Translations under genes and position numbers: made by a program
Assembly (NCBI GenBank): GCA_037975125.1
Contig: CM075853.1
Coordinates: 36,043,113 to 36,107,112, forward strand
Reading direction: 5' to 3'
DNA length: 64,000 nucleotides
Source: Latrodectus hesperus
Lineage: Eukaryota > Arthropoda > Arachnida > Araneae > Theridiidae
Notes under the pieces: generated by a model
Seen by the model: only the letters and a program-made list of their open reading frames with translations
Databases searched by the model: none
Told to the model about the DNA's origin: nothing
Part shown: in pieces, positions 25,675 through 37,182 of the stretch
Layout of the letters: every line of letters begins with the position of its first letter
How positions within the stretch are numbered: position 1 is the stretch's first letter

Positions 25675-26967
25675 TATAAAAATGTAATAATTTTTTATAA
25701 AAATGTAATAATATTTTATTTCTTCAACCTTATGCATCCAGCTTAACGTAACATTTTTCTAAACTAAATGTTTCAAAAATTTATGTTTTAATTTATTAAC
25801 TTCCCAGCCCATCTTTCTTAATCAAAATAAAATAAATCAAACAGAAGAAAACAGAAATCAACCAGTAGCCATCGCTGAAAGCGAAACTTTATAAGGAAAA
25901 AGTAAATAAACAGACGGGAAATCTCAAGGTTTAATGAAAATAAAATGTAACAACCAGTCGTAACTTCAGCGAGAAAATTTATACCTGTGATTAGTTTCAA
26001 TACGATATTAAAAAATACCCGTTATCCTAATGACTCTTCGTAACTGGTTGTATTCCTACTATTTTAACTGCGTTTAATAACAGTTATCCGAGAAGAATAA
26101 AAATATGAAATGAGATTCAGAATGTGAAAATATAAGAAAATAATATTTTGACGTCTATATTCCATCCTGTAACGTTATGTAATATTATGAGTAAGTAAGA
26201 AACTAAAATGCAGAGAATGTTATTTCGTGTTAAACATTGATCGCATAAGGAATTTAGTCGTAATATTTTTCGTTTCGGTTCAAGAGTGCGGCAATAGCAA
26301 ATAAGAGAGAAGCAAAATAAATATTTATATTTTATTCTATGAGCTCATATATTTAACAAACTATTAATTCTTACGATAAATAAATATTTTTGAAATCAAG
26401 TCGAGTGTCTATATGAAGTTGGTTAAAAACTACAGAAATGTTAATCATAATATAAATCTTTTTAATAATTAACGTTAATGATACGTATCATTGCTAAGTA
26501 TTTTTAACAGCATAACGCAATTAGCGCCTCCATGGTAAAGAAATGGAAAAGAAATTCTCATTTTCAGAAGATAACGAGTTCTATATTCAACACAGCAGAA
26601 GATCTATTGTTTTCAATAATGTTGCTTAGGACATGTGATATGAGACCCAACTGTTCTAATGACAATCAAATGAGATCGTAATGTTCTCCAAGTGAAATAA
26701 TACCTCTGTTGAGTAGGCCAAGATCTAAGTTTTCAATTCCTTTTTTACTTCTGAATTATATTTATTTTTTACTTCTGAACTATCTCAGCTGGATAAATGG
26801 ATCATGATATTCTGTATAATAAAGTAGGTGGTTTTCAAATTATTTATAATTGAATAGTCCACATAGCAAACTCCATAAGTAGAGTAGGCGACCCAAACAA
26901 ATTTAACTCATCACTGATTTTAAGAGCATTTTAAAAAAGCCGCTAAAATTCAGGTATATTTAACTCA
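25675..26967. other. TTC17 upstream region, promoter not resolved
   Basis: The stretch 25860-26560 has visibly more CpG dinucleotides than the surrounding sequence, which would fit a TATA-less promoter or 5' UTR exon of the minus-strand TTC17 gene. I could not pin down a start site, TATA box or 5' UTR splice. Confidence 0.35.
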
Positions 26968-27640
26968 AAGTAGAGATGCAAAATTCCCTAAAATTTTGAA
27001 CCACGGGAATTTATTTGGTAATTTTAGATATGAACTGGGAATTTTGGGAAATATTGGAGCTTTTGAGGGAGTAAACTAAACCAATCAGCTTTCATTTAAT
27101 GGATAGTTTTGTTTTATATATATGAAGAGAACTGAAATAAACTATATATATGTATGTAAAAATAAATAGCTATTCTGTTTACTAATACGAAAGTTAGTTA
27201 ATGCTTCGTACTGAGAAAAACAAAACTGGTCAAAATAAAAATAATGAATTAATATTTAATAAAAAAATGTCAAAAAATATTTCTCAAGACTGTCAGAATA
27301 AACACTAACACTTCCATTTTTCTGTATTATGAATTCATAAATTCATGCTGAGTAAGAAAGAAAAAAATACTTCATCTACATTAATTTTGGAAGTTATTCT
27401 AAATTGGTCTCATTTACCAAAATTATTTTATTTTCCTGGGAAACTTTCTATTATTATAATTAGTTGTAAAAATAACAAAATAAGTGGATTTTTATTTATG
27501 TTAAAAAATATCTAATAAAAAAAACTTCAAAAATTTCTAAATTATTGGAAAAATTTTGAAACTTTAGATGTCTTTCAAAATTTCCGGGAATTTTTTAAAT
27601 TTTCAAGGAAATAAACCGGGTTTATTCTCAGCAATATGAA
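26968..27640. mobile_element. Possible decayed hAT-like MITE with GGGAATTT ends
   Basis: The left part (26980-27055) is rich in AAAATTCCC, GGGAATTT and GGGAATTTTGGGAAAT. The right part (27585-27625) has TTCCGGGAATTTTTT and AACCGGGTTTATT. Opposed clusters of this kind occur at the ends of some hAT-like elements. The ends do not align cleanly and I saw no target-site duplication. Confidence 0.3.
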
Positions 27641-28094
27641 CCTGATTTTTTTCCTTCCTTTATAACATTAACTCCAAGCAATAATTTAACAATGCACTGC
27701 TGGCCACCCAAATTGCAACACCAAGAAAGACAATAGATTTCACAACAAAATTTATTTTATCAATAACATGTTGACCAAATATCAAATGATTAAATTTATA
27801 GACTTCTGTGAAGTGTGGTGTGAAATTTAGGAAAAGATCAAATCCCATTATTTAAAGTCCTTCTGACTAAAAAATTGTTGTTAATTGCAAGAGAGGAATG
27901 CATTTTACATGAAATAAGGCAGAAAGAAAAGAGCATATTCATCTAGTTATTTGATGAATGTAGCTACAACACCTTTCAGTTTAGTAAACATCAAGGATAG
28001 TAGGAATTCGTATCAATGGGAAGTTTCAAAACCTCATAGCTTCTATCTTTTACAAACTAATTCTTTTCCAACAACTGTGATTTTGGAGAACTTT
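27641..28094. other. Intergenic, no supported gene
   Basis: Contains a 62-codon minus-strand reading frame at 27660-27848 with a hydrophobic C-terminal segment. I do not recognise it firmly and discuss it under findings. Otherwise nothing. Confidence 0.5.
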
Positions 28095-28099
28095 GGATT

Positions 28100-28629
28100 T
28101 TGTCAGACAGCCGCAGTGCACTGCAACATCTCAGTGACTGGTCCTCTATAAAGGATGAAACAAGTTTATCTATTCTGCTGAAATTCAAAATGATCTCCCA
28201 AGTCCATGTTGTACATCTCCAATGGATTCCATCCCATGTAAATATTAGTGGCAGTGTGAGACCGCAGATCGACTGGGCAAAGAGGGCAGTGAGGAAGATA
28301 CGCCCACTGGTTCCGGGAACATATCAGGAACTTTACTCTAATGAAAAATCTAGACTTCATTCAATCTAGCAAATTCCACCAACACACCAGTGGAACATCT
28401 CCTGGAACTCTTCTGGAAACAAAATGTGACCAAAAATCTCAGACTGCCTTGGCCAATATTCTCAAGTGGACATCTAAAATCTTTATCGTATGAACGTGGT
28501 ACAAAAATTTATCCCACTTGTAAAAAATGCTGTGACCATCCAACCTCACCGAAACACATTCTGGATTGCGTCGGACTTTTCCGGGACAGTAATAACAGTT
28601 TAAACAGTATAAAATTAATGTTGTTTTAA
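28100..28629 (+). pseudogene. Non-LTR retrotransposon RNase H domain and C-terminal tail, copy 3
   Basis: The first frame gives LSDSRSALQHLSDW, the RNase H segment with catalytic-type Asp, then VHLQWIPSHVNISG, the WIPSHxxIxGN motif of non-LTR RNase H. The NExAD residues that should follow are lost. After a frameshift near 28370 comes FSSGHLKSLSYERGTKIYP, then CKKCCDHPTSPKHILDCVGL, the zinc-knuckle tail. The domain order is that of a Jockey/RTE-type ORF2 end. The copy is disabled by frameshifts and stops, and reverse transcriptase and endonuclease are absent. Confidence 0.75.
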
Positions 28630-30415
28630 CCAGAAAAGAAAGGCGGAAGAGGATTTTAAAATAAAAGTCTAACAAGAGAAACAAAAATAAATGATAATCA
28701 AAATATCTATTTGATTCTAGTGGAAGAGAAAGGTCGAGAAGAAATTCTCTCTCTATCAAACCCTGATATAAGTCTTTTTTCTTTTCTTTTTCTTTGAGAT
28801 TTATAAAGTTTTTATCTTGAGAATTTAGTATAGAACAGCAAAGGAGGGTAAAATTAAAACATTTCTTTAAAATAGCAAGAAAATGTCTTCCTCAAAATCA
28901 GCGCTTAATTGAAAATAAATTTTTATTTTTTATAAAACGGTTGATAAAAATACAAAAATAAAAAAAATTTTTGAGGGAGAAATAACGAAATAAACTAATG
29001 ATTCTTTGTTGTGACAATGCTCCACTTCATCTACATGTAACTAAAAACTAAGATTATCTTGTAAAAGTTCTCACTATCCTACCTGTTACAATGACACAGA
29101 AAACTTAATTAAATCATTTGACTTTTGTCAAAGCATTAGAAAATTACAAGTTAAAAACATAAAATTGGTTCCATATATTGAAGAAAAATTTACTAAATTA
29201 AATGTTGAAGCATACGGTTCATTTCCCCAATGCCAATAGGAAAAGGATATTTTATAACAGAAATTTGTTTATCGATCGGACAAAAAATATAGAATTCCAC
29301 GTTCTGTCTCTAGCAATTATATAAGAATTATAAATGACTTCGTAAAAATTTCTATAATCTGAGTAATATATTTGTAGATAAATATCTGGAATAAGGTCAA
29401 GAATGTGATTCCTTAAGATAGAAGTTTTATCATCTAAGCTAAATGAGCATTAAAGTTAGAAATGTTTTGCTTTTCCTTTGAAGCTTAAGAGAACTGAAAC
29501 AAAAATTTTTATTTAAACAGAAATTTTATTAAAACAGAAATTTTTTATTAGTAATTAAAGCAAATTTTCGAAATTTTTATGCAAATAATATGTTTACTTT
29601 ACGTAGAAAATATAATAAAAATAACGTTTTAGTTTTAAAAATTAGCTTTAGTGATTTTTGCAATAATTTAAAAAAAATTAGGGTTATTGAAATTAACCTT
29701 CAGCTATTAAAAGGCAATGGAGGACGTTCTACTATCCGAAAAGATACATATTTGGCCAACAAACATTTCTGTGGATGAACTCGAAATTTCTGAAATAAAA
29801 AAATAGTTAAAATTATCACCATTAGATTGTGTTACGAATTATCGTGTTAAGAAAGGACAAAATGAGACAACAATGAAGGACCAGCAGTCTCACACAAAAG
29901 AAAATTAATAAGAACAACACACAATTATTATATTGCTCTCGTAATTTATTGAATGAAAAAAACGTATAAATGACATTACTAAGCTTCAAATTAGTATTTT
30001 AGAAGATGTTCGTTATATGAACAATTTATACCGCTGGACGAAAAAGAGTCAAATTGTATGCCCTCATGTGACCGTAAATATACACCTCAATAAATGTTGG
30101 ATTAGGGAGCCCCACCTCACGTCAAAATGTGAAATGGGGTTATATTATACATGAATATGGTTTCTTCAAGGTATTTGGTTGCTTGGAGAGTAAAAATTAT
30201 AGGTCTCCTATATGTCACGATATCTCAGCCCGTTTACAGAACAGGTGCTAAGTCTTTAAAGAGTCACATGTTCAAAAAGGGGGGTGGTGTCAGTCGCCTT
30301 CACGTGGTGCCCTCTGTTTTCACTAAACGACTGACTCCTGTCGCTTCGTGCAGCCTACTACGTTCTTTCGGCTTCAGGATCATATTGCTGCTGTATTTTT
30401 AAAGGTCTTTTTCAA
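28630..30415. other. Intergenic, nothing recognised
   Basis: AT-rich up to about 30100, then a less AT-rich block (30100-30415) with no readable protein family. The latter probably belongs to an unclassified repeat because its composition differs from its neighbours and it abuts repeat F. Confidence 0.5.
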
Positions 30416-30539
30416 GGCCCGGACTATGGCTAAAATTCTGCGGAAGATGACTTTTCATTCACCTCAAGATTGTATTGGGCTGCCCGACAGAGACTGATGG
30501 TTGAAAAACCAAAGTCGGGCGTAGGATAAAAAAAAAAAA
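30416..30539 (+). repeat. Interspersed repeat F, young copy
   Basis: Starts GCCCGGAC, runs through AATTCTGCGGAAGATGACTT and TGTATTGGGCTGCCCGACAG to GTCGGGCGTAGGATA and a run of A. Over the last 98 bp it differs from the copy at 50330-50430 at only about three positions. The 5' part lacks about 12 nt present in the other copy. The segment GCCCGAC...GTCGGGC can form a stem, with an inner GGTT/AACC pair. Confidence 0.88.
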
Positions 30540-30732
30540 CATGTTCAAAAAGTATAGTCCGAGAGAGAATGAATGAAGCAGTGAATCCAAGCCATACGGT
30601 TAATTTCATATCATTCGTTTGGTGTACATGCTATGGGGGCTTTCAGTCACCCGAATGAGACAATTATAGGTATTCACCTGTAATTGTCTTAAGATAAAAG
30701 TAAGCTTAATCCACTCACAGAATGTGCCATGA

Positions 30733-30976
30733 CCAGGAATCATCAACTCCTATTTCCGCTAGAAATTGCAGAGCAAACGTTTTGCGAATCTCCTAGTCGC
30801 ATCGTTCTAGTTGATGAACTATTTGAATCTTATACGAACAGAAGTTTTTAATTCTGCACATAACCAGAAATCATCAACAGCTATTTTCGCTACAAATTGT
30901 AGAACAAACGTTTTGTGAATCTTCTAGTCGCACCATTCAAATTGATGAACTATTTGAATCTTATACAAACTTAAAT
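30733..30976. repeat. Two-copy tandem repeat, 131-bp period
   Basis: Blocks such as GAGCAAACGTTTTGCGAATC and GTTGATGAACTATTTGAATC recur 131 bp further on, with several substitutions (AACAAACGTTTTGTGAATC, ATTGATGAACTATTTGAATC). The unit is not one I recognise. Confidence 0.85.
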
Positions 30977-32610
30977 TTGCGCATTGTATGATGGAATTCT
31001 ATAAACTATATGATAGTAGAATATTGCGCATGGTTGCTTAGAATTCTGCTTGGGAAATTATAGGGCATATCAAGGGTATTCAAAATCGTCGGTACATTGA
31101 CACTTTCATGAAGAGATTCCATAAATATGCTGTCACTTGCGGACTCCAGGACTCTTTCAGTAGAGAAAGTAACCTTATATTTTTTTATGTAAATTCAAAA
31201 CTATTTGCATCATAATTTTTAAGTACTAAGGTTCACAATGAAATTTTTTATTGTAACTGTAACACACTTTGATATTAAATAAATTAATACATTTAAAATT
31301 TGAATATACTAAAAGATAAGTGTCTACTCTTATTAGAGTTATATCCTTTTGAATTTAAAAACTTTGAAAAATGTTTATCATAAAGACAAAAAATTTAAAT
31401 GGATAATTTTGTGTAATGACCAAAACTTTTACTGAAGAATATCTTCCATTTTGTTATCCTAAAAATTTAAATGTTTATTTTATTCAGTGTAGAATTATTA
31501 TATTAATTTATATAATTAAAAGAGTAAAAAATCCTGTATGTATATTACATATTTAAAGTTTGTTTCTAATTATAAAAAAAAGAATAGTTCGGAAAAGTTT
31601 CAAAAATGAGAATGCAAGAATTGCCCAACTAATCAAGATTTTTCTTGTTCCTTTTTTTCATTGTGTACAAATTTACAAAAGTATAATTATTTATGCGTAA
31701 TCAAAACTAATTACAGTGAAGGAATCTCCCAAGCACACTCTTAGGCTAATATACATGCAAAAATATAAAAACGCAATAATTATTTTCCATTTATACAATA
31801 GTAAGAGTGATTGAAAAAAGAACCTTTTATATTAATGATTACTCTCTTATATCCCCGTTTGCTGGAGAAGGTCGCAAACATTTTTTTCCTATATTCATTG
31901 AAGAACACGAATTAAAGTAAAAGTAAATACTATAATTAAATAGTCTTATTCAAAATAATTTGTTTTAATGTGATCAAAGACGAAGATTTGTATAATTAAT
32001 TAGATATAATATTTAATTAGATTTTCAAACACATTAATCATTTAAAACCATTTCACAAAATTATAAGAAAATTATATTTATTCTTTTCTTTATTTGATAT
32101 TCAATTTCAATTATTGATTCAAAATTAATGAACTTATTTTAATTTGCTCTAACGTTTTTGAAATTTTACTGGCACTTTATTCTTTTTAAATAGTTGTTTT
32201 TCATTAAATCACTAGATGGAGCCACATTATAAGAATTTTAATAGCTTTTATGATATATAATCTCATTTAAATATGATAGTAGTAATATGATATTATAGTA
32301 AATAAATGTATTGTTAACGATACATTGTTTAAATAATGTATTGTTTATTTAAATAACGTATTTTTCTCTTAAAAAGTAAACACCTTTTAATTTTCTTCGA
32401 AATTCTGCAGTAAATATTAAAAAAATATTAAATGTTTTTTGTTGATGCACTGAAATTTGCTCTTCATGATTTATGAAATCAAGAAATGAGTTCATAGGAG
32501 GTAAAAATATTTCCACAAATATATTTATTACAGGGAATTTTTTGTTTTTACAGTCTCTTAATTATATACATATTAACACACACACAAATATACATTAATA
32601 CATATATAAA
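30977..32610. other. Intergenic, nothing recognised
   Basis: AT-rich DNA without coding potential. 30985-31160 is less AT-rich and may be part of the same unclassified repeat as the tandem units before it. Confidence 0.5.
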
Positions 32611-33542
<932 letters not shown>

Positions 33543-34080
33543 TATACTACCCGATATTGAAAATGCAGCACTAAGAAAGAGTGGATAGAAAAGTATACAA
33601 ATTTCTGGATAGACAAACCTTACTGATTTATACAAATGATGTGAAATGCCTAGTTCTCCACGGCAGGTAAGATAAGTTATAAGCGAAGGAACCGGCTGAG
33701 ATTACAATATTACGCCGTTATTGATGCTTGAAGAATAATTATTGAAAGTTTGTTCTTATCGCAAAGGACCTTTGTAATTGCAGAGAATGACAGGCCATCG
33801 TGGATGGAGTCAGTTCCAGCAGACAGACGAGTTGACGAGGGGCATGGTGATTAGAATGAGAAGGGCAGATTGGTTCTTACATGAAATCGCAGCAGACAGA
33901 CACCTGGACGCATGTACAGTGCACCGGCTGTGACGATTGAAATAAGAAACAGTGGAACACTTGTGGGATGCCGGGGCAGCCAGGGTGACATCAGCACGCG
34001 TGATTGAACGCGCCAGATGGGAGGTGGTGCTGGCCGCGTAAAGCAAGTCTACTGAAATTCTGTAGCATGTGTAAGATACC

Positions 34081-35110
34081 ATGAATACTCCCATATCGAC
34101 CAGAACCATTTGCCGTCGATTGGTTGCTAGTGGCCTGCGCTCATGGCATCCGTTAAGAAAACTGCTATCAAGCCCTCAGAATAGACACCTACGTATGAAA
34201 TGGTGCCGGATTAGAGTGTTGTTGTTGTCGTTGCACCAGCATGCTTTCCTGTACTTAGCCCTGAGTTGGGCTCTACCAGTTGGATAGAAGTAGCCGGATG
34301 GAGTCTTCTTGATTTTGAAGCAGAGACCAAGCAGAAGACCCCCAATACTTGGCCTGCCACCTCAGAGGTATCATTTCACTTTTAGGGCATTGCGACCACG
34401 CCCAGTTTTAACATGCCCTAGCCGCCATTAGTGAACACGATGGATCTTCGGTCGGCCGGGATTCGAACTCACTACCTTCGGATAATGAAAACGACTCCCT
34501 AGCCAATCAGGCCACTGTGACCCTCGGATTAGATTGATGTGGATTACGGAGTGGCACAGGATTGTCTTCTCAGATAAGTCACGCTTCTGTTTCTTCAGTG
34601 ATAATCGCCACATACTAGTGCGCATGGACGTGGAGACAAGTCCAATACTGCAGCAGTTGTGGAACGCCCCACCATGCGACAACGTGGCATCTTGGTTTGG
34701 GATGCCATTACGTACGGTTCCAGGTCACCTCTATTTTGTGTTTACGACACTATGACAGTCCAACATCACGTAGATGATGTGCTGTGACCGGTGACACTCC
34801 CCTACCTTCAAGGAGGGCGCCATGCCCTTTTATCAGTAGGATAACGATCGGCAGTCCATTTCTCGCATCAGCCAACATGCCGTGGAAGGTGTTCAGATGC
34901 TTCTCTGGCCACCATGCTTGCCAGATCACTCACCAATTGAGCGCGTTTGGGATATGATGGGATGCCATTTGCAGATCCTTCCACTGCCTCCTTCAGAAGG
35001 CGCCCTTCCAAATGGTTGACCGGGAATGGAGAGCCATTCCTCATGACGTCATCCATGATTTCATTGACTCTGTGCCTAAACGTGTTGCTTCATGTATCGC
35101 CGTCCACGGT
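34081..35110 (+). pseudogene. Tc1-like transposase pseudogene
   Basis: Fragments in several frames: 34081-34215 (SRTxCRRLxASGLRS-type DNA-binding part), 34543-34740 (TEWHRIVFSDKSRFCFFSD) and 34920-35020 (SPIERVWDMMGCHLQILPLP). Together they cover most of a DDE transposase of about 340 residues. The reading frame is split by a SINE, several indels and stop codons, so no functional product is expected. The Asp, Asp and Glu positions of the catalytic triad can still be located. Confidence 0.82.
34216..34524 (-). mobile_element. tRNA-derived SINE (family B) nested in the Tc1 element
   Basis: 309 bp inserted between two copies of CGGATTAGA (34207-34215 and 34525-34533), a 9-bp target-site duplication. 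On the minus strand the head has an A-box-like TGGCCTGATTGGCTAGGG and the B-box GAGTTCGAATCCC, then a central body, a stem-loop (AGCCCAACTCAGGGCT) and a (CAA)n-type tail. The duplicated site lies inside the transposase frame, so the SINE arrived after the Tc1 element. Confidence 0.9.
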
Positions 35111-35270
35111 AGTCGTTCAACCTACTGATCTGACTCTGTTCTCGCTCAGTATTATGCATATTATTTCGAAATACATATCCCTTATTGTTCTCTGTTATCT
35201 CTCTCTACCGAATTTCGTCACTTTCTGCCAACTCTATCTTGGTATTGCATTTTCAAACTCGGTCAGTGTA

Positions 35271-35464
35271 TAATGCCAAGTATTAAACATTATTGGCAAT
35301 TCAACCAGCGCAAAAGCAGCTAAAGAGAGATAGGCCAGTATGAATAAGATACAACATTAAAAACAATAAAACTAGTTTGTTTATAATAAGGACATATGTC
35401 TAAAAATCTTCGAGCAATTAATCCGAAGATTGTTTGTAATAAAGGAAATAAGCATTAAAATATT
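35271..35464. other. Spacer between two Tc1-type right ends
   Basis: 194 bp of AT-rich sequence between the right end of the first Tc1 element and the right end of a second copy facing it. Confidence 0.7.
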
Positions 35465-35466
35465 TA

Positions 35467-35935
35467 CACTACCCGACTTTGAAAGTGGAACACCAAGAAG
35501 GAGTTGCCAGAAAGTGACAAAACTCGGTAAACAGAGAAAGACAGTAGCGAACAATAAGTGATATGTATTTCGAAATGATATGCATAATACAGAGCGAGAA
35601 CAGGGTCGGGTCAGTAGGTTATAAGACCACCGGGGACGGTGATAAGAAAAGCAACATGTCTAGGAACAGATTCAATGAGAGTACGGAGGGCGTCCTGAGA
35701 AATGGCTTTCCATTCCCTATCAACCATTTGGCAAAGTGCGTTTTCTGAAGGAGACAGTGGCAAGGTATGCAAATGGCGTTCAATCATATTCTAAACATGT
35801 TCGATTGGGGAGAGATCTGGCGAGAGGTGACCGGGGAAGCATCTGTACACTTATAGCAGGGCATGTAGATTGGCTGATGAGATCAATGTGTAATCGGGCG
35901 TTATCCTGCTCATAAAAGGCACTGGGCACCCCCTG
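35467..35935 (-). mobile_element. Second Tc1-family copy, 3' half only
   Basis: Begins at TA (35465-35466) followed by CACTACCCGACTTTGAAAGT, the same terminal repeat as the neighbouring element. On the minus strand it encodes SPDLSPIEHV, a TAG where Trp is expected, then NMIERHLHTLPLSPSENALC and ALRTLIESVPRHVAFLIT to a stop, the C-terminal part of a Tc1 transposase with its catalytic Glu. It stops abruptly near 35935 with no left end, so it is truncated. Confidence 0.83.
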
Positions 35936-36783
35936 AATATAAAATTATTTTTTTTACTCATCTTATCCATTTGTTCTCTTACTCTTTTTTACAAAAATAA
36001 ACAAATGTCTGGAGCTTTCTATAATAATTAAGTGAGATTTCCGTTAAACTTTCCTACTGCTTAAAGGCATCAATAAAAGAATATTAATTATTAATTCTAT
36101 GCTTTCAATTACATTTTAAGTTAAGAATATAAGGTATAGTTAGTTTTTTAAAAGCAGGAAAGGATATTATAAAAATGCTATCTCCATAAAAGCATTTTCT
36201 AAGCATTACAAATTTTATCTATTTCTTCATGAACCATTGCCTGGTTCGAAATCTAATCATTATTAATTTTAATTTAAGAATTATTAATTTTGCCTTGTAA
36301 CCACATATTTATCAAGAACCTATCTGTAAACCTCACATATTTTCTTCTTTATATATGAAGTTTTTTTTTGAAGAATACAGGGGAAACCTATTTTAATTAG
36401 ATATACATCGAATACATGAATTTTAATAGGAACATTATATAGAAATTTGTTATCATTAAGAAAATAAATTTTTCAAATCAAAATGCTATTTTATACAGTA
36501 TTTTATATATTATGATTTTTAAATTTAATAGAACTTAAAGTACTGATTATACCAATAATTGCTTAGGTTGTCGAAAATTCAGATGAGTAAACGCCACTTG
36601 TATCATTTGTTTGAAATAAAAAATCATCAGAATTAAATTTACTCATAAAATATTGAAAAAATTATGGTTGTTCGATGTTAGCTACAAGATTATTCTATTT
36701 AGAGAAAAGAATACACAATGTTAAAATGCCATTTTTTTAATGCAAAGTCCTTAAATATAATTAAATAATTACTGGGTTAGCAA
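35936..36783. other. Intergenic, nothing recognised
   Basis: AT-rich, no gene or repeat identified. Confidence 0.6.
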
Positions 36784-37113
36784 AAGACTTTATAATAGAA
36801 AGAATTTCCATTTAACATAAATATTGTTTAATTTAATTTCCTCCCCTAGCAAATAAATATCAAAATTCGGGGAGTGGATCCTCTGGTGGTCCCATCTATC
36901 GGAGGAGTCTTAGAACATAACTGTACTTTCACTTTCGTGATGCTCTGTCTAAACGAAAGACGCACATAGCTAACGGCATAGCGAGCTTGGCGTGTCCAAG
37001 TGTCATAAGTAATAACAACACTACATAGCAAGCAAAGAGTAATCAGGAAAAGGAAGGCTTTATAATAGAAGGAGTTTTCATGTAACATAAAATATTGTAA
37101 TATGTAACTTCCC
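36784..37113. repeat. Direct repeats of about 60 bp flanking a 210-bp insert
   Basis: Left copy 36784-36843 and right copy 37052-37113 share CTTTATAATAGAA, CATTTAACATAAATATTGT versus CATGTAACATAAAATATTGT, and AACTTCC-type ends. The segment between them (36844-37051) is less AT-rich than its flanks. This could be a duplicated target bracketing an insertion, or a small element with terminal direct repeats. Confidence 0.6.
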
Positions 37114-37136
37114 ATTATTTCTTTTCACCAAGGAGG

Positions 37137-37182
37137 CTCTAGTTACTGTTACTTTATAATAATAATGTAACAGTAACTAGAG
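37137..37182. repeat. Hairpin with 16-bp perfect arms
   Basis: CTCTAGTTACTGTTAC at 37137-37152 pairs with GTAACAGTAACTAGAG at 37167-37182 around a 14-nt AT loop. Confidence 0.93.

Larger units (their letters stand above)
33545..35268 (+). mobile_element. Tc1-family DNA transposon, decayed, 1.72 kb
   Basis: The left end TACTACCCGATATTGAAAAT and the right end (reverse complement CACTGACCGAGTTTGAAAAT) are inverted repeats of about 45 bp, flanked on both sides by TA (33543-33544, 35269-35270), the Tc1/mariner target. Inside are a Tc1-type helix-turn-helix/linker segment (STRTICRRLVASGLRS, then RMKWCR), the first catalytic region (EWHRIVFSDKSRF, Asp present), a damaged second region (QDN near 34845) and the SPIERVWD motif (34935 onward). 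Stops and frameshifts disable it. A SINE (34216-34524) interrupts the coding sequence after RMKWCRIR. Confidence 0.85.

Noticed and set aside
30475..30525. CTGATG next to a hairpin in repeat F, considered as a hammerhead ribozyme
   Set aside because: No CGAAA follows stem II and no cleavage triplet sits in the right place, so the conserved core is not formed.
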